Assembly (NCBI RefSeq): GCF_900129755.1
Contig: NZ_FQWT01000001.1
Coordinates: 558,001 to 622,000 of the forward strand
Source of the DNA: Chryseobacterium oranimense
Lineage (GTDB): Bacteria; Bacteroidota; Bacteroidia; Flavobacteriales; Weeksellaceae
DNA: 64,000 nt
Reading direction: 5' to 3'
The position numbers were made by a program, and so were the translations under genes. The notes under the pieces are model-generated. The model did no database searches and was not told the DNA's origin. It saw only the letters and a program-made list of their open reading frames with translations. Below, in pieces: positions 61,101 through 64,000 of this stretch. Each line of letters opens with the position of its first letter. The first letter of the stretch is position 1.

Positions 61101-63534
61101 CGAAGCATATAGAACCGCCTATCCGCACGCTAAAATACTCTATCCGGGCATTGACGATTTTACGCCTAAAAAACGCTTGCGGATTTTTGGTGATATTAAA
61201 AACAACGATTGGGATTGCGTGATACTCACACACGACCAATTTTCTATGATACCGCAATCGCCCGAAATGCAAAAGGAAATTCTCGAAATAGAACTGGACA
61301 GTGTGGAGCGTAACCTCGATGTGCTGCAATCGCAAGGAAATGAAGTTACCAGAGGGATGCTTGCCGGAGCGATAAAGCAAAAAGAAAATCTCGAAGTAAA
61401 GCTGAAAACCCTGCAACACGATATTGAGAACCGTAAAGATGATGTGGTGGACTTCAAAATGATGGGCATAGACCATTTGTTTGTGGATGAAAGCCACCAG
61501 TTTAAAAACCTCATTTTTAATACACGCCATTCAAGGGTTGCCGGATTGGGAAATATGGACGGAAGCCTAAAGGCTTTGAACCTGCTCTTTGCCATTCGCA
61601 CTATCCAAGACCGTATTGATGCGGATATGGGTGCTACTTTTCTTTCGGGTACAACCATCAGCAATTCACTGACAGAGTTGTATCTGCTGTTTAAATACCT
61701 ACGCCCAAGAGCATTGGCAAAGCAAGGCATTCATTCTTTTGATGCGTGGGCGGCTATTTACGCCCGTAAGACCACCGATTATGAATTTTCGGTGGCTAAT
61801 AATATCGTGGCGAAAGAACGTTTCCGCTATTTTATCAAAGTACCGGAACTGGCTCAATTCTATTCCGAAATCACGGATTACCGTACAGCGAAAGATATTG
61901 GAATTGACCGCCCCGAAAAGAATGAGGTGTTATACAACATACCGCCAACTCCCGACCAGGAAGCATTTATCCAAAGCCTGATGCAGTTTGCCAAAACGGG
62001 CAATGCCACTTTATTAGGAAGAGAGCCGCTTTCTCAACGGGAAGAAAAAGCAAAAATGCTGATTGCTACGGACTACGCCCGTAAAATGTCGTTGGATATG
62101 CGAATGGTAAGCGATATTTATGAAGACCACCCCGACAACAAGGCTTCTCATTGTGCCGCTAACATTGCGAAGTATTACCACCAATACAATGCGCAAAAAG
62201 GAACGCAGTTCATTTTCTCGGATTTAGGTACTTATAAACCGGGTGAATGGAATGTATATTCTGAAATTAAACGCAAGCTCGTGGAAGACCACAACATACC
62301 TCCACACGAAGTCCGGTTTATACAGGAAGCTAAGAATGATAAGCAGCGTAAGGAACTTATCAAAGGAATGAACGAGGGCAAAATCCGTGTGCTGTTCGGT
62401 TCAACAAGTATGCTCGGCACTGGCGTAAACGCACAGAAAAGAGCCGTTGCCGTACACCATTTGGATACACCGTGGCGACCGAGCGACCTTGCCCAAAGGG
62501 ACGGGCGGGCTATCCGAAAAGGCAATGAAATTGCAAAGCATTTTGCGGACAACAAAGTACAAGTAATTATCTATGCCGTAGAAAAATCACTGGACAGCTA
62601 TAAGTTCAACCTGCTATTCAACAAACAGCTTTTTATCGACCAGCTAAAGAATAATAATCTCGGTAAGCGTACCCTTGACGAGGGTAGTATGGACGAAAAA
62701 TCGGGTATGAACTTCTCGGAATATGTAGCAATTCTCTCAGGAAATACCGACTTGCTGGATAAAGCCAAAATAGAAAAGCAGATTGCCGGACTGGAAAGCG
62801 AAAAGCAGGCTTACAGTCGTTCTAAATACAGTGCCAAATATAAATTGGAAGACTATACAGCCGAACTTGACAAAGCCCAATCACGCTTTGACCGTATGAG
62901 CCTTGATTGGGGAAACTTAGAGCAACGGTTACAAAAACGGCAGGACGGTACGGTTGTAAATGCTCTTGTGCTGGACGGTTTATCGCCGAATGCCGATGTA
63001 AAACAGACGGGTGCAAAACTTAACCAGCTTGCGGACAAAGCACGTACAGGAGGCGATTATGAAGAAATCGGTAGCCTGTATGGTTTTCAGCTATTGGTAA
63101 AAACCGAAGTTTCCCAAAAAGAGGGCGTGGATATTCGTGTGAACCGATTTTTTGTACAGGGCGAGGGCAATATCAAATACACGTTCAATAACGGTGTTAT
63201 GGCAAAAGACCCCGAAACGGCATCACTGAATTTTTTAAGGGCTTTGGAAAAGCTGCCTGTCTATATTAAAAAGGAACAGGAGAATATTGCCGAGTTCCAA
63301 AAAGATTTGCCTGTGCTTCAGGAAGTGGTTAACGGTACGTGGTCTAAAGAAACCCGTTTAAGCGAACTTAAAACTGAACTGGCTGCCGTAGAAAGGAAAA
63401 TACAGCTTTCCATAGAACCTGTTAAACAAGTAGAAGAACCTGCGGAACAAACTGAAAAAAAGCAGCAAGCTCCAAAGGTGTCAGAAAGCATTATCAGAAC
63501 TAAAGGTATCCATTTGCCACGAGGCGTACTATGA
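58108..63534 (+). CDS. giant N-6 methylase/SNF2-type helicase fusion
   Basis: 1808 residues. N-terminal methyltransferase: [10 protein letters not shown] (105-114), EPSAGIG (131-137, SAM motif I) and SNIPFGD (194-200, the NPPY-type motif IV with Ile in place of the first Pro). A Pro/Gln-rich linker spans about 390-520. The helicase has Walker A GAGKT (962-966), DESH box (1127-1130) and motif [23 protein letters not shown] (from about 1453); a coiled-coil-like region follows (about 1545-1610). The plan resembles DarB/Ddr-type antirestriction proteins of phage P1 and plasmids, so protection of the incoming element from restriction is a reasonable guess. Confidence 0.9.
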   Translation: MGFSKKQHLQQNIDALRIAFKLEKENRQATVGERLLMMQYSGFGGLKFVLNPVEYEMDINNWRKTEHDLFSITQELHQVLKENATDEKQYKRFVDSMRSSVLTAFYTPPEVIDAVSSVLRDSGLKIDKFLEPSAGIGSFIQSFSENQKANVTAYEKDLLTGKILKQLYPANNIRISGFEEIPEKEQSSYDVVASNIPFGDTSVFDLSYSRSRNPAKEQAARSIHNYFFLKGNDMLREGGLQAFITSQGILNSPNNEPIRRALMENNNLVSAIRLPNNLFTDYAGTEVGSDLIILQKNTAKPNLTEAEELFCQSNKTGYGTPSNALFEDGTRIIHTHWKVDTDPYGQPALIYTHKDGVEGIANALKEMLSEDFGNHLNLSLYKGEQHDEPFIQIPTPVIPPPIVEREIIQPQQQLFTTPVIRQESPQELKQLSIFDLFENTGETVAVLAPPKKATSAKRQTSQRKRMPISRQPDLFSSAMQQPYTLPVSNGNKTFNGKEQEVIGDLFSQQNGNGQADKPAIPVAVLAAIPEPAPFSNELQSFHRNDCLVVDNGWVGYLQSVDTADGTAVFHPLQLPPTQKARAEAYIQVRDVYQQLYTKEAQHQTEHKEERENLNRLYDAFIKRYGNLNSADNIKLIKTDSAGKEMPYLERVVGGVVHKADIFSRPVSFSITTLATDNPDEALAASLNKYGSVDLDYMSEVSNMTADVLKEALHGRIFYNPLQQEYEIAERWIAGNVVEKAADVRNYLENNPDDAQAKESLTALEEARPRRIEFEELDFNLGERWIPTGVYARFASHLFDTDVRVHYSESSDDFSVTCGQKNVHIWDKYAVKAESRTFDGINLLRHALVNTTPDITKKITIDDKEVKVRDMEAIQMANTKIDEIRTAFTEWLHAQNNEFKNRLTDQYNDTFNCFVRPNYNGTHQEFPGLDRKGLKIQDLYDSQKDTVWMIKLNNGAICDHEVGAGKTLVMCTAAQEMKRLGLAHKPMIIGLKANVPEIAEAYRTAYPHAKILYPGIDDFTPKKRLRIFGDIKNNDWDCVILTHDQFSMIPQSPEMQKEILEIELDSVERNLDVLQSQGNEVTRGMLAGAIKQKENLEVKLKTLQHDIENRKDDVVDFKMMGIDHLFVDESHQFKNLIFNTRHSRVAGLGNMDGSLKALNLLFAIRTIQDRIDADMGATFLSGTTISNSLTELYLLFKYLRPRALAKQGIHSFDAWAAIYARKTTDYEFSVANNIVAKERFRYFIKVPELAQFYSEITDYRTAKDIGIDRPEKNEVLYNIPPTPDQEAFIQSLMQFAKTGNATLLGREPLSQREEKAKMLIATDYARKMSLDMRMVSDIYEDHPDNKASHCAANIAKYYHQYNAQKGTQFIFSDLGTYKPGEWNVYSEIKRKLVEDHNIPPHEVRFIQEAKNDKQRKELIKGMNEGKIRVLFGSTSMLGTGVNAQKRAVAVHHLDTPWRPSDLAQRDGRAIRKGNEIAKHFADNKVQVIIYAVEKSLDSYKFNLLFNKQLFIDQLKNNNLGKRTLDEGSMDEKSGMNFSEYVAILSGNTDLLDKAKIEKQIAGLESEKQAYSRSKYSAKYKLEDYTAELDKAQSRFDRMSLDWGNLEQRLQKRQDGTVVNALVLDGLSPNADVKQTGAKLNQLADKARTGGDYEEIGSLYGFQLLVKTEVSQKEGVDIRVNRFFVQGEGNIKYTFNNGVMAKDPETASLNFLRALEKLPVYIKKEQENIAEFQKDLPVLQEVVNGTWSKETRLSELKTELAAVERKIQLSIEPVKQVEEPAEQTEKKQQAPKVSESIIRTKGIHLPRGVL

Positions 63535-63540
63535 AAAGAA

Positions 63541-63570
63541 AACGGGGATCTGCAAGTCCCCGTTCCTTTT
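63541..63570. terminator. terminator between convergent genes
   Basis: AACGGGGA (63541-63548) / TCCCCGTT (63557-63564) with TTTTTT close behind, serving the helicase gene. Confidence 0.75.
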
Positions 63571-63580
63571 TTATCAATTT

Positions 63581-64000
63581 CTAATATTCATCTTCTTCCA
63601 GCTCATCCATCCGTTTTATCAGCGCATCACGCAGGCTGTCAAGAAACTTCGTCCGGTTTATTTTTCGGGCTTTCAGCTCCATAAATGTATGGTAAAAGTC
63701 GCCTAAATCAACATTAAAGATGCTTTCAAATGTTTTGGCGATTACTTTAATATCCGTATTGTCAAATACACCCTGAGCGTGAAGGGCATATATCAATTCT
63801 GTCAATGCAGTTTTACTGCCTCGCCAATTTAAGTTAGGTAATTCTATTGATTTGCTTTTATGTATCGGGCTGTGAAGCTGGTCTTCAAGATATACTTGTA
63901 TCAGGTCATTGGCGATGATTTTTGCAGCCTTATAATCGTGGGAAGTGGAAAAATTATGGTCCGCTTCAAAATAATAGGTGTCCAGACTTAGTTTAATGTC
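63581..64000 (-). CDS. second RteC-family protein, partial
   Basis: The last 140 residues of a protein running off the right edge: DIKLSLDTYYFEADHNFSTSHDY ... KAAKIIANDLIQVYLE ... TALTELIYALHAQGVFDNTDIKVIAKTFESIFNVDLGDFYHTFMELKARKINRTKFLDSL ... EEDEY. Its C-terminal winged-helix pattern matches the rteC product at 51253-52098, but the sequences are clearly diverged. It converges on the helicase gene. Confidence 0.85.
   Translation of the reverse strand, partial: DIKLSLDTYYFEADHNFSTSHDYKAAKIIANDLIQVYLEDQLHSPIHKSKSIELPNLNWRGSKTALTELIYALHAQGVFDNTDIKVIAKTFESIFNVDLGDFYHTFMELKARKINRTKFLDSLRDALIKRMDELEEDEY

Larger units (their letters stand above)
50930..64000. mobile_element. left part of a CTnDOT-type integrative conjugative element
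   Basis: Gene order rteC, two small HTH genes, DUF3945 gene, topoisomerase III, ORF6N gene, DUF1896 gene, methylase-helicase matches the regulation/excision module of Bacteroidota conjugative transposons (in CTnDOT: rteC, xis2c, xis2d, orf3, exc). Gene content and denser, more GC-balanced coding than the flank support foreign origin. The left edge lies between the GH3 remnant (50929) and rteC (51253). Integrase, tra and mob genes are not in the window, so the element continues to the right. Target-site repeats cannot be determined from one end. Confidence 0.85.

Overview
The window looks like a chromosome segment from a Chryseobacterium-type bacterium (Flavobacteriia, Bacteroidota). Support: Bacteroidota promoter elements of the form TAnnTTTG lie in front of many genes, Shine-Dalgarno sites are mostly absent, there is a SusC/FecA-type TonB receptor and a GldA-like ATPase, and the right end carries a CTnDOT-type conjugative element. 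The assignment rests on protein character and motifs only; no database search was possible.

Layout. 1-5.5 kb: a frameshifted secreted amidohydrolase, a YcaC-like hydrolase, then the oxidative pentose phosphate operon gnd-zwf-pgl. 5.6-14.2 kb: a stress and detoxification block (pirin, Crp/Fnr-type regulator, Na+/H+ antiporter, two ring-cleaving dioxygenases, an MhqD-like hydrolase, a chloroperoxidase-like hydrolase). Five promoters in 1.4-13.3 kb share one palindromic operator (TTAAACTAGTTAAAT) exactly 21 bp upstream of the -7 element. This defines a probable regulon, and one of its promoters drives no gene but a short terminator-ended transcript. 14.5-23 kb: accessory DNA with a very AT-rich XRE plus anti-phage dCTP deaminase pair, a small Cys-rich RiPP-like precursor, a 43-bp duplication, a 22-bp-period repeat array, a repeat protein and a frameshifted lipoprotein. 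23-26.8 kb: CinA C-terminal domain protein, alpha-amylase and an adenosine deaminase.

26.9-40.2 kb: an ester-utilisation cluster with four esterases (one a CE1 feruloyl-esterase-like enzyme with an N-terminal E-set/CBM48-like domain), a TonB receptor, an acyl-CoA ligase, two AraC regulators and an Old Yellow Enzyme. Two promoters here share a tandem 21-bp-spaced direct repeat that is probably the AraC operator. 40.2-50.7 kb: housekeeping and hypothetical genes (racemase-like protein, GldA-like ATPase, patatin, S9 peptidase, dihydrolipoyl dehydrogenase).

50.9-64.0 kb: the left part of an integrative conjugative element. An rteC gene is followed by an excision-type operon (two small HTH proteins, a DUF3945 protein, topoisomerase III), an ORF6N protein, a DUF1896 protein and an 1808-residue methylase-helicase. 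A second, convergent rteC runs off the right edge. The element abuts a 35-codon remnant matching the C-terminus of a GH3 beta-glucosidase, suggesting insertion into or next to that gene.
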